Assembly (NCBI GenBank): GCA_026168805.1
Contig: JAPFDS010000018.1
Location: forward strand, 1-62,556
Reading direction: 5' to 3'
Source of the DNA: Caryophanales bacterium
Lineage (GTDB): Bacteria > Bacillota > Bacilli > Bacillales > Amphibacillaceae
Length of the DNA: 62,556 bases
Shown here: piece after piece, positions 17,313 through 29,137 of the stretch
How the letters are laid out: every line of letters starts with the position of its first letter
How positions within the stretch are numbered: the first letter of the stretch is position 1
Made by a program: the position numbers and the translations under genes
Notes under the pieces: model-generated
Seen by the model: the letters and a program-made list of their open reading frames with translations, nothing else
Databases searched by the model: none
Told to the model about the DNA's origin: nothing

Positions 17313-17711
17313 TTATACACGACGACGTTTCGGTGGGCGGCAACCGTTATGAGGAACTGGAGTTACGTCTTTAATAGCTGTAACTTCAAGACCTACTGCT
17401 TGTAATGAACGAATAGCTGCCTCACGACCAGCTCCTGGTCCTTTAACAGTTACTTCAATTGTTTTCATCCCATGTTCTACAGCTGTTTTTGCAGCTGTTT
17501 CAGATGCCATTTGTGCTGCAAATGGAGTGGATTTACGTGAACCTTTAAATCCAAGTGCACCTGCACTACTCCAAGATACTGCATTTCCTTGTTCATCTGT
17601 AATCGTAACGATTGTGTTGTTAAATGTAGAATAAATGTGTGCGATACCTGCACTTACATTTTTCTTCACACGTCGTTTGCGTGATGCTGACTTCACTTTG
17701 TTTTGAGCCAT
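17313..17711 (-). CDS. rpsK: 30S ribosomal protein S11
   Basis: S11 is on the small-subunit platform near the E site and mRNA exit. The 132-residue protein shows the family signature [16 protein letters not shown] and ends [13 protein letters not shown]. It follows rpsM by 21 bp. In B. subtilis it leads directly into rpoA; here a longer gap with a weak terminator intervenes. Confidence 0.98.
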   Translation of the reverse strand: MAQNKVKSASRKRRVKKNVSAGIAHIYSTFNNTIVTITDEQGNAVSWSSAGALGFKGSRKSTPFAAQMASETAAKTAVEHGMKTIEVTVKGPGAGREAAIRSLQAVGLEVTAIKDVTPVPHNGCRPPKRRRV

Positions 17712-17732
17712 TAGTCATTACCTCCTTTATCG

Positions 17733-18098
17733 TTATTCTTTACTTCTTGAAACAACTTTACGCGGTCCTTTACGAGTGCGTGAGTTGTTTTTTGTCTTTT
17801 GTCCACGTGTCGGTAAACCTCTGCGGTGGCGAATGCCTCGGTATGATCCAATTTCTGTTAGACGTTTAATATCTAAAGAAGTTTCACGACGAAGGTCACC
17901 TTCAATTGTATACTCTTCAACTGCTTGACGAATCTTTCCAAGCTCTCCTTCTGTAAGATCACGTACACGTGTATCTTCAGAAACTCCTGCTGTTTCAAGT
18001 ACTTTTTGTGCTGTTGTTTTTCCAACACCATAAATAGATGTTAATGAAATAACAATGCGCTTATCGCGTGGAATATCAATTCCTGCTATACGTGCCAT
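17733..18098 (-). CDS. rpsM: 30S ribosomal protein S13
   Basis: S13 lies in the head of the small subunit and forms bridges to the large subunit. The 121-residue protein begins [14 protein letters not shown] and carries [17 protein letters not shown] near its basic C-terminus. It lies between rpmJ and rpsK in the standard order. Confidence 0.98.
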   Translation of the reverse strand: MARIAGIDIPRDKRIVISLTSIYGVGKTTAQKVLETAGVSEDTRVRDLTEGELGKIRQAVEEYTIEGDLRRETSLDIKRLTEIGSYRGIRHRRGLPTRGQKTKNNSRTRKGPRKVVSRSKE

Positions 18099-18122
18099 AA
18101 GTGAATAGCACCTCCTTTAGTT

Positions 18123-18239
<117 letters not shown>

Positions 18240-18269
18240 CTATACCTCCTTTTTTATCGGAGCTCATGC

Positions 18270-18488
18270 TTATTTATAACGATACGTAATACGTCCTTTT
18301 GTTAAATCATATGGGGAAAGCTCTACTGTTACCTTATCACCTGGAAGGATACGAATAAAGTGCATTCGTATTTTTCCTGATACGTGAGCAAGTACAGTAT
18401 GCCCATTTTCTAATTCAACCTGAAACATGGCATTTGGTAATGTTTCGAGTACAGTACCTTCCATTTCAATTACGTCTTCTTTCACCAT
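18270..18488 (-). CDS. infA: Translation initiation factor IF-1
   Basis: IF-1 is an OB-fold protein that binds the A site of the 30S subunit during initiation. The 72-residue form starts [20 protein letters not shown] at 18488, matching the usual family length. It contains [19 protein letters not shown]. An adjacent ATG one codon upstream is possible. It overlaps the preceding KOW gene by 23 bp. Confidence 0.97.
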   Translation of the reverse strand: MVKEDVIEMEGTVLETLPNAMFQVELENGHTVLAHVSGKIRMHFIRILPGDKVTVELSPYDLTKGRITYRYK

Positions 18489-18798
18489 CATGTTGGTCTC
18501 CCTTCTGTACATCAGTCACAATATTTTCACTAAACTTTTGGATGGTAAATCTTAATTTACCGTTTGTGACACGACCAGTTTCTAGAAGGCTGTTTTGGAT
18601 TTCTGGAGAGATATAATCCATTACTTCAATATGATGTAAGTTCTTTTTCTTTGGTCGATCATATTTACGCTTATCTCCATCTACTAGCAAGACAAAGTGT
18701 TCAATAACTTTTATAACGATAGCATATTGACCAGTGTCTCGCCCTTTGGTGATACGAACAACCTGACCTATTCGTGGAATCGAATCAGTTTCGCTCAA
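18466..18798 (-). CDS. KOW-domain RNA-binding protein (YbzG-like)
   Basis: This 110-residue protein starts with a KOW-type segment ([22 protein letters not shown]), as in L14e/L24-like RNA-binding proteins, followed by a lysine-rich stretch ([19 protein letters not shown]). In Bacillus the same small gene lies between map and infA. Here map is missing and this gene follows adk after 200 bp. Its 3' end overlaps infA, so translation is coupled. The function is not established; a ribosome-associated role is inferred from domain and position. Confidence 0.75.
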   Translation of the reverse strand: MSETDSIPRIGQVVRITKGRDTGQYAIVIKVIEHFVLLVDGDKRKYDRPKKKNLHHIEVMDYISPEIQNSLLETGRVTNGKLRFTIQKFSENIVTDVQKGDQHDGERRRN

Positions 18799-18998
18799 CG
18801 ATGATCACCTTCATTTAACGTTGTATGATAACGTTGTTCTTTTTAAAAAGTTTTTCATTAGCGTGATCCTTACTAAATATTTATTTTAATAAAGAAAACC
18901 GATACCTTTTCCATGGAACATTCGTGTCACTTTTTGTGCGAATAATAAAGAATCTCTCATCTGTATTATCGGCAAAAAATGTTACAAACAAACAGAAC

Positions 18999-19673
<675 letters not shown>

Positions 19674-20966
19674 TTACTTTATAAAACCTCGGTAGTGTCG
19701 CTTGACGAGTTGACCTTCTAATTGTTTCATAGTCTGCAATGCTACACCCACTACAATGAGTAAGCTTGTGCCCCCGATTTGTACGGATTGTGGTAAATTC
19801 GCAAGGCTACCTAAAACCATCGGTAGTACAGCAACAGACGCTAAGAAAATCGACCCTACAAATGTTAAGCGATATAGCACACGTGTAAGATATGTTTCTG
19901 TGTTATTACCTGGACGAATTCCTGGTACATATCCGCCTTGCTTTTGTAAATTCTCTGCCATTTGTTCTGGGTTTACCTGAACAAATGTATAGAAATACGT
20001 GAATGCAATGATTAAGATTACATAAACGACCATACCAGCTGGTCTTTCAAAGTTAAACGTATTTTCGATAATTGCCGCAAATTTATTTCCTTCAAAGAAG
20101 CTAGCCACTGTACGTGGTGCTAAAATGAACGCACTTGCGAAAATGACTGGGATTACTCCCGCCGCGTTTACTTTTAATGGCAAGTGAGACGAATGTCCAC
20201 CTACTGGCGATCTGTTTACGAGCTTTTTAGCATATTGAATCGGTATTTTACGTTCTGCTTGTTGTATAAAGATAACTCCTACTGTTACTGCAATAATTGT
20301 AAGGACAATAAGAGCTACAATTACAATGTTAATAAACAATTCATCTCCAGGGTTTGTAAAGTACTGACTGAATAAGTGTGATACACCATTCGGAATCGAC
20401 GCCACAATCCCTCCGAAGATAATAATTGAAATACCATTTCCAACTCCGTGTTCAGTAATTTGTTCCCCGATCCACATTAAGAATGCAGTTCCACCTGTTA
20501 ATACAAGTGCAATAACGAAGAACTTACCAATGGATGGATTTGAAATCAATAAGCCACCAGCCATTGCGTTAAATCCGATGGACATTGCAATAGCTTGAAT
20601 GAAAGCTAAACCAATAGTTGCATAACGTGTGACCTGAGCGAGTTTTCTTCGCCCCATTTCACCTTGACTCTTCCATTCCGTGAATTTCGGTACAACATCC
20701 ATTTGCAACAATTGCATAATGATTGATGCTGTAATATAGGGCATAATTCCCATTGCTAAAATGGAGAAGTTTTGTAGTGCTCCACCACCGAATGTGTTTA
20801 AGAAGCCAAATACGTTTTGTTGGTTCATAAAATCAATTGCTTCTTTATTTGTAAATGGTACAGGTATAAATGTACCGAATCTAAATATGACAAGCATTAA
20901 TAGTGTGAAAATAATTTTTCTTCGAATATCCCCTACGCGCATAAAATTGGAGATTGTACGGAACAT
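19674..20966 (-). CDS. secY: Preprotein translocase subunit SecY
   Basis: SecY is the pore of the Sec protein-export channel in the cytoplasmic membrane, working with SecE (encoded at 47868) and SecG. The 430-residue protein begins [18 protein letters not shown] and has ten predicted membrane segments, the plug region after the first, and cytoplasmic loops with ERKIPIQYAKK and GIRPGNNTE. Its ATG shares one base with the rplO stop, so translation is coupled. Confidence 0.98.
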   Translation of the reverse strand: MFRTISNFMRVGDIRRKIIFTLLMLVIFRFGTFIPVPFTNKEAIDFMNQQNVFGFLNTFGGGALQNFSILAMGIMPYITASIIMQLLQMDVVPKFTEWKSQGEMGRRKLAQVTRYATIGLAFIQAIAMSIGFNAMAGGLLISNPSIGKFFVIALVLTGGTAFLMWIGEQITEHGVGNGISIIIFGGIVASIPNGVSHLFSQYFTNPGDELFINIVIVALIVLTIIAVTVGVIFIQQAERKIPIQYAKKLVNRSPVGGHSSHLPLKVNAAGVIPVIFASAFILAPRTVASFFEGNKFAAIIENTFNFERPAGMVVYVILIIAFTYFYTFVQVNPEQMAENLQKQGGYVPGIRPGNNTETYLTRVLYRLTFVGSIFLASVAVLPMVLGSLANLPQSVQIGGTSLLIVVGVALQTMKQLEGQLVKRHYRGFIK

Positions 20967-21391
20967 TACATCACCTCAGTTTTACCGCCTGCTGCCTCAA
21001 TTGCTTCTTTTGCGGCAACAGAGAACTTATGAGCTTTTACAGTAAGTTTTTTTGTAACTGCACCTCTACCAAGAATTTTAATTCCTGCCTTAAGATTGCT
21101 CACGACACCTTTTTCAAGTAATAGCTCAGGTGTAATTTCTGTGCCGTCTTCAAAGTTATTCAATGTATCTAAGTTTACAATCGCATATTCTTTGCGATTT
21201 ACATTCGTAAATCCACGTTTTGGTAAACGTTGGAAAAGCGGTGTTTGACCACCTTCGAACCCTACACGGACTTTTGAACGTGCAAGTTGTCCTTTCTGAC
21301 CGCGTCCAGATGTTTTACCACTACCAGATGCCATTCCACGTCCTACTCGATTACGCTTCTGGTTTGATCTTTTCAATTCATGGAGTTTCAT
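20966..21391 (-). CDS. rplO: 50S ribosomal protein L15
   Basis: L15 binds 23S rRNA during large-subunit assembly. The 141-residue protein begins [19 protein letters not shown], contains [18 protein letters not shown] and ends with the family pattern [19 protein letters not shown]. It is slightly shorter than B. subtilis L15 because the glycine-rich N-terminal loop is shorter. It follows rpmD by 31 bp. Confidence 0.97.
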   Translation of the reverse strand: MKLHELKRSNQKRNRVGRGMASGSGKTSGRGQKGQLARSKVRVGFEGGQTPLFQRLPKRGFTNVNRKEYAIVNLDTLNNFEDGTEITPELLLEKGVVSNLKAGIKILGRGAVTKKLTVKAHKFSVAAKEAIEAAGGKTEVM

Positions 21392-21422
21392 CAGAGCACC
21401 TCCTATTTATATTTTAAAACCC

Positions 21423-21605
21423 TTAAACTTCTTTCACCGATACAAGGTGGGATACTTTGTTTATCATACCACGAACGACTGGAGTATCTTCACAAACTAC
21501 AGCGTCGTTAATTTTTTTAAGACCTAAGTTTTTTACAGTCTCACGCTGACCTTGTTTTGTACCGATAACACTGCGCTTGAGGGTAACTTCTATTTTGCTA
21601 GACAT
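21423..21605 (-). CDS. rpmD: 50S ribosomal protein L30
   Basis: This 60-residue large-subunit protein begins [18 protein letters not shown] and contains [12 protein letters not shown] and [12 protein letters not shown], the short bacterial L30 pattern. It lies between rpsE and rplO as in the spc cluster of all Bacillales. Confidence 0.97.
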   Translation of the reverse strand: MSSKIEVTLKRSVIGTKQGQRETVKNLGLKKINDAVVCEDTPVVRGMINKVSHLVSVKEV

Positions 21606-21618
21606 TGTACTTCCCTCC

Positions 21619-22122
21619 TTATCCTAACAGTTCTTCTACAGTCTTTCCGCGGAGCTTTGCAACGTCTTCTGCACGTTTAAGGTTCTTTAAACCTGTCAAA
21701 GTTGCACGGACCATATTAATTGGTGTGTTTGAACCAAGTGATTTCGTGAGTATGTCACCAACACCTGCAAGTTCGAGCACCGCACGAACTGGACCACCGG
21801 AAATAACTCCAGTACCTTCTGCTGCTGGTTTCATAAGTACGTTACCTGAGCCAAATCTACCATGGATTTCATGTGGAATTGTTGTACCAACGATAGGTAC
21901 TTTAATTAAATTTTTCTGTGCGTCTTCAATTGCTTTTTGGATTGCTTCAGGTACTTCTAGTGATTTACCTGTACCAAAACCAACATGACCATTTCTGTCT
22001 CCTACAACTACGAGTGCAGAGAAACGGAAATTACGTCCACCTTTTACTACTTTTGCAACACGATTGATCGTAACGACACGTTCTTCTAAATCTAGTTTAT
22101 TCGGATCAATATTCAAGTTCAT
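21619..22122 (-). CDS. rpsE: 30S ribosomal protein S5
   Basis: S5 lies at the mRNA entry channel and affects decoding accuracy. The 167-residue protein has the double-stranded RNA-binding-like N-terminal domain ([19 protein letters not shown]) with the spectinomycin-contact loop, then [19 protein letters not shown]. No substitution typical of spectinomycin resistance is evident in the KVVKGGRN loop. Confidence 0.97.
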   Translation of the reverse strand: MNLNIDPNKLDLEERVVTINRVAKVVKGGRNFRFSALVVVGDRNGHVGFGTGKSLEVPEAIQKAIEDAQKNLIKVPIVGTTIPHEIHGRFGSGNVLMKPAAEGTGVISGGPVRAVLELAGVGDILTKSLGSNTPINMVRATLTGLKNLKRAEDVAKLRGKTVEELLG

Positions 22123-22145
22123 GTATTGGTTACCTCCTTTATATA

Positions 22146-22508
22146 TTAAAATTCAAGTCCTGCTTCACGAGCTGCATCTGCTAATGCTTTCACACGGCCG
22201 TGGAAAAGGTATCCTCCGCGGTCAAATACTACAGATGTGTAGCCATTCTCTTTCGCACGTTTTGCAATGAGTTCTCCAACTTTTGCAGCTGCTTCTGAGT
22301 TACTAGTGACTTCTAATGCTAATTCTTTATCTACTGTTGAAGCACTTGCCACTGTAGTTCCTTCTGAATCATCAATGAGCTGTGCATAAATGTTCTTATT
22401 TGAACGAAATACGTTTAAACGTGGACGTTCAGTCGTTCCTGTTACACGTGTACGAACACGCTTATGTCTTTGTATTCTCGATGCGTTTTTCGTAGGTTTA
22501 GTGATCAT
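22146..22508 (-). CDS. rplR: 50S ribosomal protein L18
   Basis: L18 binds 5S rRNA together with L5. The 120-residue protein starts [19 protein letters not shown] at 22508, with GAAAGGAG upstream; an ATG three codons earlier is possible. It ends with the conserved [20 protein letters not shown] segment. Confidence 0.97.
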   Translation of the reverse strand: MITKPTKNASRIQRHKRVRTRVTGTTERPRLNVFRSNKNIYAQLIDDSEGTTVASASTVDKELALEVTSNSEAAAKVGELIAKRAKENGYTSVVFDRGGYLFHGRVKALADAAREAGLEF

Positions 22509-22539
22509 GTAAGTCACTCCTTTCTGGGCCTATCTACTA

Positions 22540-23076
22540 TTACTTAGCAGTTTTACCTTCTTTTTGACGTACATATTCGCCTTTATAGCGAATTCCTTTA
22601 CCTTTATAAGGTTCTGGTGAACGGATTGAGCGAATGTTCGCTGTGATTGCACCAACTAATTCTTTATCAATTCCTTTAACAATGATTTCAGTGTTTTTAG
22701 GAACTTCAATTTCAATACCTTCTTCAGGTTCAATTTCAACTGGGTGTGAATACCCTGCACCTACAACAAGTTTTTTACCTTGCATTTGTGCACGATAACC
22801 TACACCGTGAATTTCAAGGTGTTTTTCAAATCCTTTTGAAACACCTTCGATCATGTTTTGAACTAAACTACGTGAAGTACCGTGTAATGCACGATGCTTT
22901 TGTGATTCAGATGGACGTTTTACGATAACCTCTCCATCTTCAACAACAACTGTCATTGATGCATCGATAGCACGTGATAATTCACCTTTTGGTCCTTTAA
23001 CCTTCACAAGTGTTCCGTCTACTGTAACTTCTACACCTTCTGGTAATACGATTGGTTTTAGTCCGATACGAGACAT
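22540..23076 (-). CDS. rplF: 50S ribosomal protein L6
   Basis: L6 lies near the sarcin-ricin loop of the large subunit. The 178-residue protein starts [17 protein letters not shown] at 23076 after an AGGAGG site, has the duplicated L6 fold and ends in the signature [20 protein letters not shown]. Confidence 0.97.
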   Translation of the reverse strand: MSRIGLKPIVLPEGVEVTVDGTLVKVKGPKGELSRAIDASMTVVVEDGEVIVKRPSESQKHRALHGTSRSLVQNMIEGVSKGFEKHLEIHGVGYRAQMQGKKLVVGAGYSHPVEIEPEEGIEIEVPKNTEIIVKGIDKELVGAITANIRSIRSPEPYKGKGIRYKGEYVRQKEGKTAK

Positions 23077-23106
23077 TTCATGCACCTCCTGTCATCTAGT
23101 TTCTTG

Positions 23107-23505
23107 TTACCAAATATATGCTACGATTTCGCCGCCTACAGCTTGAGAGCGAGCTTCTCTATCTGATAGTACACCTTTAGATGTAGAAACAACTGCTGTC
23201 CCTAATCCGTTTAGAACGCGAGGTACTTCGTCTGCTTTTGCATATACGCGAAGTCCTGGTTTACTAATACGCTTAAGTCCAGTAATTACTCTTTCATCAT
23301 TTGCACCATATTTTAAATATATACGTAAAACACCTTGCTTGTTATCTTCACTTACTTCATAGTTACGAATAAAACCTTCGCGTTTTAAAATATCTGCGAT
23401 TTCAATTTTCATTTTTGATGCAGGCATAGCTAATTTATCGTGTCCTACTTCGTTCGCATTTCGAACGCGAGTTAGCATATCTGCAATTGGATCTGTCATT
23501 ACCAT
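23107..23505 (-). CDS. rpsH: 30S ribosomal protein S8
   Basis: S8 is a primary 16S rRNA-binding protein of the central domain. The 132-residue protein begins [18 protein letters not shown] and ends [22 protein letters not shown]; the length equals the B. subtilis protein. It lies between rpsN and rplF. Confidence 0.97.
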   Translation of the reverse strand: MVMTDPIADMLTRVRNANEVGHDKLAMPASKMKIEIADILKREGFIRNYEVSEDNKQGVLRIYLKYGANDERVITGLKRISKPGLRVYAKADEVPRVLNGLGTAVVSTSKGVLSDREARSQAVGGEIVAYIW

Positions 23506-23535
23506 AACTACACTACCTCCTTTCCGAATAAGGGT

Positions 23536-23733
<198 letters not shown>

Positions 23734-23745
23734 TTATAATTAAGC

Positions 23746-24285
23746 TTATTTTTGGAAAGGCATGCCTAGCTCAGCTAAAAGTTCTCTTGCTTCTTCATCA
23801 GTGTTTGATGTCGTTACAATTACGATATCCATTCCACGAACTTTGCTAACCTTGTCATAGTCAATTTCTGTAAAAATAAGTTGTTCTTTAACACCTAATG
23901 TATAGTTCCCACGTCCGTCAAATGCTTTGTTCGAAACACCACGGAAGTCGCGTACACGAGGAAGTGATACTGCAATAAGTTTTTGTAAAAACTCATACAT
24001 TCTTTCACCGCGAAGTGTTACTTTCGCTCCTACTGGCATTCCTTCACGAAGACGGAACCCTGCAATTGATTTTTTCGCACGAGTGATTACTGGTTTTTGT
24101 CCTGTAATCAGTGAGAGTTCTTCTACTGCATTATCTAATAGTTTTGAGTTTTGGACTGCGTCACCTACACCCATGTTTACAACGATTTTCTCTAGTGTAG
24201 GAACTTCCATAACTGAGTTATAATCAAACTTTTTCATCAACGATGGAGTTACTTCATCTTGATACTTTTCTTTTAATGCGTTCAT
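23746..24285 (-). CDS. rplE: 50S ribosomal protein L5
   Basis: L5 binds 5S rRNA and contacts the small-subunit head and P-site tRNA. The 179-residue protein starts [12 protein letters not shown] at 24285 after AGGAGGG. It shows [27 protein letters not shown] and the C-terminal [16 protein letters not shown]. Confidence 0.97.
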   Translation of the reverse strand: MNALKEKYQDEVTPSLMKKFDYNSVMEVPTLEKIVVNMGVGDAVQNSKLLDNAVEELSLITGQKPVITRAKKSIAGFRLREGMPVGAKVTLRGERMYEFLQKLIAVSLPRVRDFRGVSNKAFDGRGNYTLGVKEQLIFTEIDYDKVSKVRGMDIVIVTTSNTDEEARELLAELGMPFQK

Positions 24286-24312
24286 CACGAGCGCCCTCCT
24301 TTCACTTGACAA

Positions 24313-24624
24313 TTATTTATCTAATGCGTCACCGGATTTTTTAGCGATGCGAATTTTCTTACCATCACGTACTTCATATCCAACGCGAGTTGGTTCGCCG
24401 GATTTTGGATCAAGTGGCAATACGTTTGAAACGTGAATTGCAGCTTCTTGATGTAAAATTCCACCTTGTGGATTTTCTTGAGAAGGTCCTGCGTGTTTAT
24501 GGATAAGATTTACCCCTTCAACTAACACTCTTTCCTTCTTAGGGAATACTTCAAGGACTTCGCCTTGTTTCCCACGATCTTTACCTGATAAAACTGTTAC
24601 TTTATCACCTTTTTTTACATGCAC
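24313..24624 (-). CDS. rplX: 50S ribosomal protein L24
   Basis: L24 is an assembly-initiating KOW protein of the large subunit. The 103-residue protein begins [20 protein letters not shown], the KOW motif itself, and ends [16 protein letters not shown]. It lies between rplN and rplE with short spacing. Confidence 0.97.
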   Translation of the reverse strand: MHVKKGDKVTVLSGKDRGKQGEVLEVFPKKERVLVEGVNLIHKHAGPSQENPQGGILHQEAAIHVSNVLPLDPKSGEPTRVGYEVRDGKKIRIAKKSGDALDK

Positions 24625-24664
24625 GCTTCATGCACCTCCCTATTTGGGCTACTCTTCTTGCATA

Positions 24665-25033
24665 TTATAAAACTTCTGGAGCTAATGATACGATTTTCAT
24701 GAATTTTGCATCACGTAGTTCACGTGCTACAGGTCCGAAGATACGAGTTCCTCGTGGGCTGTTATCATCACGGATAATAACGGCTGCATTTTCACTAAAC
24801 CGAATATACGATCCATCTTTTCTGCGAGCACCTGTTTTTGTACGAACGATTACTGCTTTTACGACTTCACCTTTTTTAACAACGCCGCCTGGTGTTGCTT
24901 GTTTTACCGCACATACAATTACATCACCAATGTTGGCAGTCTTACGTCCTGTTCCACCAAGTACTTTAATCGCTTGTACTTCTCGTGCACCAGAGTTATC
25001 TGCTACTTTTAAACGACTTTCTTGTTGAATCAT
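24665..25033 (-). CDS. rplN: 50S ribosomal protein L14
   Basis: L14 lies at the subunit interface. The 122-residue protein begins [20 protein letters not shown], contains the signature ASGARE-like DNSGARE and [20 protein letters not shown], and ends [16 protein letters not shown]. Standard position after rpsQ. Confidence 0.98.
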   Translation of the reverse strand: MIQQESRLKVADNSGAREVQAIKVLGGTGRKTANIGDVIVCAVKQATPGGVVKKGEVVKAVIVRTKTGARRKDGSYIRFSENAAVIIRDDNSPRGTRIFGPVARELRDAKFMKIVSLAPEVL

Positions 25034-25077
25034 ATGCTTGAGACCTCCCTTCGGATCATTCCGACGATTGCTTTATA

Positions 25078-25341
25078 TTAAATAACAATTGATTCTTCGA
25101 CGATTTCTACGAGGCGAAAACGTTTTGTAGCTGATAATGGACGAGTTTCCATAATGCGTACAATGTCTCCATTTTTTGCCTGGTTTTGTTCATCATGTAC
25201 TTTATACTTCTTAGAGTGGTTTACTCTTTTACCATATAGACGGTGAACTTTGTAAGATTCTACTACGACTGTAATCGTCTTATCCATTTTGTCAGATACG
25301 ACACGGCCAGTGTATGATTTACGATTGTTACGTTCTTCCAT
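25078..25341 (-). CDS. rpsQ: 30S ribosomal protein S17
   Basis: S17 is a primary 16S rRNA-binding protein. The 87-residue protein begins [20 protein letters not shown] and has the OB-fold pattern [12 protein letters not shown] with [18 protein letters not shown]. It follows rpmC by 23 bp. Confidence 0.97.
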   Translation of the reverse strand: MEERNNRKSYTGRVVSDKMDKTITVVVESYKVHRLYGKRVNHSKKYKVHDEQNQAKNGDIVRIMETRPLSATKRFRLVEIVEESIVI

Positions 25342-25364
25342 TGAGGCTAACCTCCTTTTATCTA

Positions 25365-25565
25365 TCAGTTATTTGCGCTTAATTCACGGTGACGTGCAAT
25401 TGTTTTCATACGAGCAATGGACTTACGAACTTCTTTAATACGAGCTGTGTTTTCTAATTGTCCTGTTGCGAGTTGAAAACGCAAATTAAATAGTTCTTCT
25501 TTTAATGATTGAACATTTTGGTCAATTTCGGCAGTGGTTAAATCTCTAATTTCTTTAGCCTTCAT
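25365..25565 (-). CDS. rpmC: 50S ribosomal protein L29
   Basis: L29 lies beside the exit tunnel and contributes to the docking site for chaperones and SRP. The 66-residue form starts [14 protein letters not shown] at 25565 and carries [20 protein letters not shown]. Its start overlaps the end of rplP by 11 bp, so the two are coupled; the longer in-frame start at 25589 is unlikely. Confidence 0.96.
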   Translation of the reverse strand: MKAKEIRDLTTAEIDQNVQSLKEELFNLRFQLATGQLENTARIKEVRKSIARMKTIARHRELSANN

Positions 25566-25989
25566 TGCTTTCACCACCAATTTCCTCACGTTTTACGAAC
25601 TTAGTTTTGATCGGTAGTTTGTGAGCTGCAAGACGCAATGCTTCACGCGCAACTTCCTCTTCCACACCAGCAATTTCGAATAAAATTTTACCTGGCTTAA
25701 CTACTGATACCCAACCTTCTAAATTTCCTTTACCTGAACCCATTCGAACTTCGAGGGGTTTTGCAGTGTAGGGCTTATCTGGAAAGATTTTAATCCAAAC
25801 TTTACCGCCACGTTTCATGTAACGAGTCATTGCGATACGAGCCGCTTCAATTTGACGACTTGAAATCCAAGAAGCTTCTACTGCTTGTAATCCATAGTCA
25901 CCAAATGATACTGTTGTTCCACCTTTTGCGTAGCCTTTCATACGACCACGATGTTGTCTACGATACTTAACACGTTTAGGCATTAACAT
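25555..25989 (-). CDS. rplP: 50S ribosomal protein L16
   Basis: L16 organises the A-tRNA region and peptidyl transferase entrance. The 144-residue protein begins [17 protein letters not shown] and ends [16 protein letters not shown], as in Bacillus. The conserved RMGSGKG segment holds the hydroxylation-prone arginine region known from other bacteria. Confidence 0.98.
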   Translation of the reverse strand: MLMPKRVKYRRQHRGRMKGYAKGGTTVSFGDYGLQAVEASWISSRQIEAARIAMTRYMKRGGKVWIKIFPDKPYTAKPLEVRMGSGKGNLEGWVSVVKPGKILFEIAGVEEEVAREALRLAAHKLPIKTKFVKREEIGGESNEG

Positions 25990-26007
25990 AACGCATTGCC
26001 CCCTTCC

Positions 26008-26649
26008 TTAGTTTTTATTTTTTGTTGGAAGGACTTCTCCACGATAGATCCACACTTTAACACCGAGCTTACCGAATGTTGTATCAGCTTCAGCATGAGC
26101 ATAATCGATATCTGCTCTTAATGTGTGTAGTGGCACTGTTCCTTCATTATAATGTTCTGATCGAGCAATATCCGCTCCACCTAGACGGCCAGATACTTGT
26201 GTACGAATACCTTGAGCACCTGCACGCATTGTGCGTTGGATGGATTGCTTTTGTGCACGACGGAATGAAATACGGCTTTCTAATTGACGTGCAATGTTTT
26301 CAGCAACGAGCTTAGCATCTAAGTCAACTTTCTTAATTTCAACGATATTAATATGAACTCTCTTGCCTGTTAATTCGTTGAGTGCTTTACGAAGTGCATC
26401 TACTTCTGATCCACCTTTACCGATAACCATTCCTGGCTTTCCAGTGTGAATCGTAATATTTACTCTATTAGCAGCACGTTCAATCTCCACAGATGAAACA
26501 GATGCTGTTTTTAAACGATCTTCTAGGTATTCACGAATTTTAATGTCCTCATGTAATAAGTCTGCATAGTCTTTCTCTGCATACCATCTTGATTCCCAGT
26601 CGCGAATAATCCCTATACGAAGACCTGTAGGATTAATTTTTTGACCCAC
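26008..26649 (-). CDS. rpsC: 30S ribosomal protein S3
   Basis: S3 forms part of the mRNA entry tunnel and has helicase-assisting residues. The 213-residue protein begins [20 protein letters not shown] and has a KH domain with the [11 protein letters not shown] loop; the C-terminal domain contains [17 protein letters not shown]. It follows rplV by 3 bp. Confidence 0.98.
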   Translation of the reverse strand: MGQKINPTGLRIGIIRDWESRWYAEKDYADLLHEDIKIREYLEDRLKTASVSSVEIERAANRVNITIHTGKPGMVIGKGGSEVDALRKALNELTGKRVHINIVEIKKVDLDAKLVAENIARQLESRISFRRAQKQSIQRTMRAGAQGIRTQVSGRLGGADIARSEHYNEGTVPLHTLRADIDYAHAEADTTFGKLGVKVWIYRGEVLPTKNKN

Positions 26650-26652
26650 TGA

Positions 26653-26994
26653 TTACCCCTCCTTCTTTTCACTAACAATAACTGTAATGTGACTTGTTCG
26701 TTTGTTTATAGCACTTGCACGACCTTGTGCTCTTGGTCTGAAACGTTTGAGTGTCGCGCCTTCGTCAACAAATGCTGTTTCAACGACGAGACTATCAACG
26801 TCCATATCATAGTTATGCTCTGCGTTAGCTACAGCAGAGTTTAATACTTTTTCAACAGCTGATGATGCACCGCGTTGTGTATTCTTTAAAATTGCAACTG
26901 CTTCTCCAACGTCTTTTCCTCGAATTAAATCAATGACTAGTGCTGCTTTACGAGGAGCAATTCGAACTTGTTTTGCAACGGCTTTTGCTTGCAT
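26653..26994 (-). CDS. rplV: 50S ribosomal protein L22
   Basis: L22 lines the peptide exit tunnel with its long hairpin. The 113-residue protein begins [20 protein letters not shown] and has [20 protein letters not shown] at the tunnel loop. No insertion or deletion of the macrolide-resistance type is evident. Confidence 0.97.
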   Translation of the reverse strand: MQAKAVAKQVRIAPRKAALVIDLIRGKDVGEAVAILKNTQRGASSAVEKVLNSAVANAEHNYDMDVDSLVVETAFVDEGATLKRFRPRAQGRASAINKRTSHITVIVSEKKEG

Positions 26995-27018
26995 GTGGAG
27001 TGCCTCCTCTCATTAACT

Positions 27019-27294
27019 TTATATAGTTCTCTTATCTGATGTACCATGCCCTCTAAATGTGCGCGTCGGTGCAAATTCACCTAATTTATGTCCAACCATA
27101 TCTTCAGTCACGTATACTGGTACGTGTTTACGTCCATCATATACCGCGATTGTATGACCAATAAATGAAGGGAAAATTGTAGAACGACGTGACCATGTTT
27201 TTACTACACGCTTTTGATCGTCTTCATTCATCTTATCAATCTTAGCTAGTAAATGATCATCTGCAAAAGGTCCCTTTTTTAAACTACGACCCAT
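27019..27294 (-). CDS. rpsS: 30S ribosomal protein S19
   Basis: S19 lies in the 30S head with S13. The 91-residue protein begins [20 protein letters not shown] and ends [15 protein letters not shown], both diagnostic. It follows rplB by 36 bp. Confidence 0.98.
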   Translation of the reverse strand: MGRSLKKGPFADDHLLAKIDKMNEDDQKRVVKTWSRRSTIFPSFIGHTIAVYDGRKHVPVYVTEDMVGHKLGEFAPTRTFRGHGTSDKRTI

Positions 27295-27330
27295 GGATAA
27301 ACCTCCTTTCGCACTTACCTCATTGTTTAA

Positions 27331-28170
27331 TTACTTTTTACGTCTGCGGCGTTCGCGAACAATATATTTATTCGTAGGATTACTACGATGGCGTGTCTTG
27401 TAACCAAGTGTTGGTTGTCCCCAAGGTGTAACTGGTGATGGCATACCAATTCCTGTACGTCCTTCTCCTCCACCGTGTGGGTGATCCACTGGGTTCATAA
27501 CCGTTCCTCGTACTCCTGGGCGCTTGCCTAACCAACGAGAACGTCCTGCTTTACCGATTTGGATAAGCTCATGTTCTTCGTTACCAACTTGACCGATTGT
27601 TGCACGGCAGTTTGCTAGGACCAAACGAACTTCTCCAGATGCAAGGCGAACAAGGTTATACTTTCCTTCACGTCCTAGAATTTGCGCTTCAGTTCCTGCT
27701 GAGCGTGATAGTTGCCCACCATGTCCTGGCTTCAATTCAACGTTATGGACGATTGTCCCTACTGGAATGTCTTTTAGTGGTAGTGCGTTACCAACTTTGA
27801 TATCTGCACCTTCACCTGACTGGATTTCTTGCCCTACTTTTAGTCCTTTTGGTGCTAAAATGTAGCGTTTTTCTCCATCTGCATAATGAATTAATGCGAT
27901 GTTCGCTGTACGATTTGGATCGTACTCAATTGTTGCTACCTTTCCGTTAATACCATCTTTATTACGCTTGAAGTCAATGAGACGATATTTACGTTTATGT
28001 CCACCGCCTTGATGGCGTGTTGTAATTCTTCCTTGGTTATTACGACCAGCACGTTTGTACAACGGTCTTAATAATGAGCTTTCTGGTGAATCTGTTGTGA
28101 TTTCTGCAAAATCTAACACAGATCTTTGTCGATGTGCGTTAGTTGTTGGCTTATATCTTTTAATCGCCAT
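27331..28170 (-). CDS. rplB: 50S ribosomal protein L2
   Basis: L2 is needed for subunit association and peptidyl transferase activity. The 279-residue protein starts [18 protein letters not shown] at 28170. It has the conserved RHQGGGHKR and the histidine-containing loop [13 protein letters not shown]. The N-terminal and C-terminal basic tails (ERRRRKK) are a little longer than in B. subtilis. Confidence 0.98.
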   Translation of the reverse strand: MAIKRYKPTTNAHRQRSVLDFAEITTDSPESSLLRPLYKRAGRNNQGRITTRHQGGGHKRKYRLIDFKRNKDGINGKVATIEYDPNRTANIALIHYADGEKRYILAPKGLKVGQEIQSGEGADIKVGNALPLKDIPVGTIVHNVELKPGHGGQLSRSAGTEAQILGREGKYNLVRLASGEVRLVLANCRATIGQVGNEEHELIQIGKAGRSRWLGKRPGVRGTVMNPVDHPHGGGEGRTGIGMPSPVTPWGQPTLGYKTRHRSNPTNKYIVRERRRRKK

Positions 28171-28200
28171 GTTCATTTCCCTCCTTTGTTATTCTTTTTA

Positions 28201-28488
28201 TTAACCCTCAAAGAAGTCTAAGTCTTTACTATCTTCCGTAAGTTGCACGATAGCTTTTTTACGATCAGAGCGGTATCCGCCGTACTGACCCATACGCTTG
28301 AATTTCCCTTTAAGGTTCATTGTGTTAACACTTTTTACTTTTACGTCGAAAGCTGTTTCAACAGCTGTTTTAATTTCTGGTTTTTTTGCTCTTGGATCTA
28401 CTTCAAATGTATATTTTTTATCAGCCATTAAATCAGCTGAGTGCTCTGTAATTACAGGGCGCTTTATAATATCTCTTACATTTTCCAT
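28201..28488 (-). CDS. rplW: 50S ribosomal protein L23
   Basis: L23 at the exit tunnel docks trigger factor and SRP. The 95-residue protein begins [18 protein letters not shown] and carries [18 protein letters not shown]. Its ATG shares one base with the rplD stop. Confidence 0.97.
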   Translation of the reverse strand: MENVRDIIKRPVITEHSADLMADKKYTFEVDPRAKKPEIKTAVETAFDVKVKSVNTMNLKGKFKRMGQYGGYRSDRKKAIVQLTEDSKDLDFFEG

Positions 28489-29111
28489 TATGCAAGCACC
28501 TCCCCTGCTCTGTCAGCTGCATCTTTTGTCAAGATGAGCTTGTCATGCATGAGCAAATCAAGCACGTTGATTTCACCGATTGAAAGGACTTTTACTGTTT
28601 TCAAGTTGTTTGCTGAACGAATGATGTTTTCATCTTTTTCAGCAGTAACAATTAAAACTTTTTCATCTACGTCAAGTGCGCCTAACAGGTTGATGATGTC
28701 TTTTGTTTTCGGTGTTTCTAGTGCAAGGTCTTCAAGTACGATGATGTTCTCATCTTTAACTTTAGAAGAAAATGCTGATTTCAACGCTAAACGTCGAACT
28801 TTACGTGGAAGATTGTAGCTGTATGAGCGTGGTGTTGGTCCGAAGACAACTCCTCCGCCTACCCAGATTGGTGAACGATTAGAACCGTGACGCGCACGTC
28901 CTGTTCCTTTCTGTCTCCACGGCTTTCTTCCACCGCCACGTACTTGTGTACGGTTTTTAACAGCGTGTGTACCTTGTCTTAATGATGCTCTTTGCATAAT
29001 ATATGCTTCAGTTAATACATGTTCATTTGGTTCAATGCCAAAAACGGATGCGTTTAATTCAAAATCTCCGCTTTGTGTTCCGTCTTGTTTAAAAAGTGCT
29101 ACTTTAGGCAT
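28488..29111 (-). CDS. rplD: 50S ribosomal protein L4
   Basis: L4 is a tunnel protein and in many bacteria an autoregulator of the S10 operon. The 207-residue protein starts [19 protein letters not shown] at 29111 after GGGAGG. The tunnel loop reads [19 protein letters not shown]. It contains [13 protein letters not shown] and ends DRAGEVLA. Confidence 0.97.
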   Translation of the reverse strand: MPKVALFKQDGTQSGDFELNASVFGIEPNEHVLTEAYIMQRASLRQGTHAVKNRTQVRGGGRKPWRQKGTGRARHGSNRSPIWVGGGVVFGPTPRSYSYNLPRKVRRLALKSAFSSKVKDENIIVLEDLALETPKTKDIINLLGALDVDEKVLIVTAEKDENIIRSANNLKTVKVLSIGEINVLDLLMHDKLILTKDAADRAGEVLA

Positions 29112-29137
29112 GACATATCCTCCCTTCGTCAATAAAA

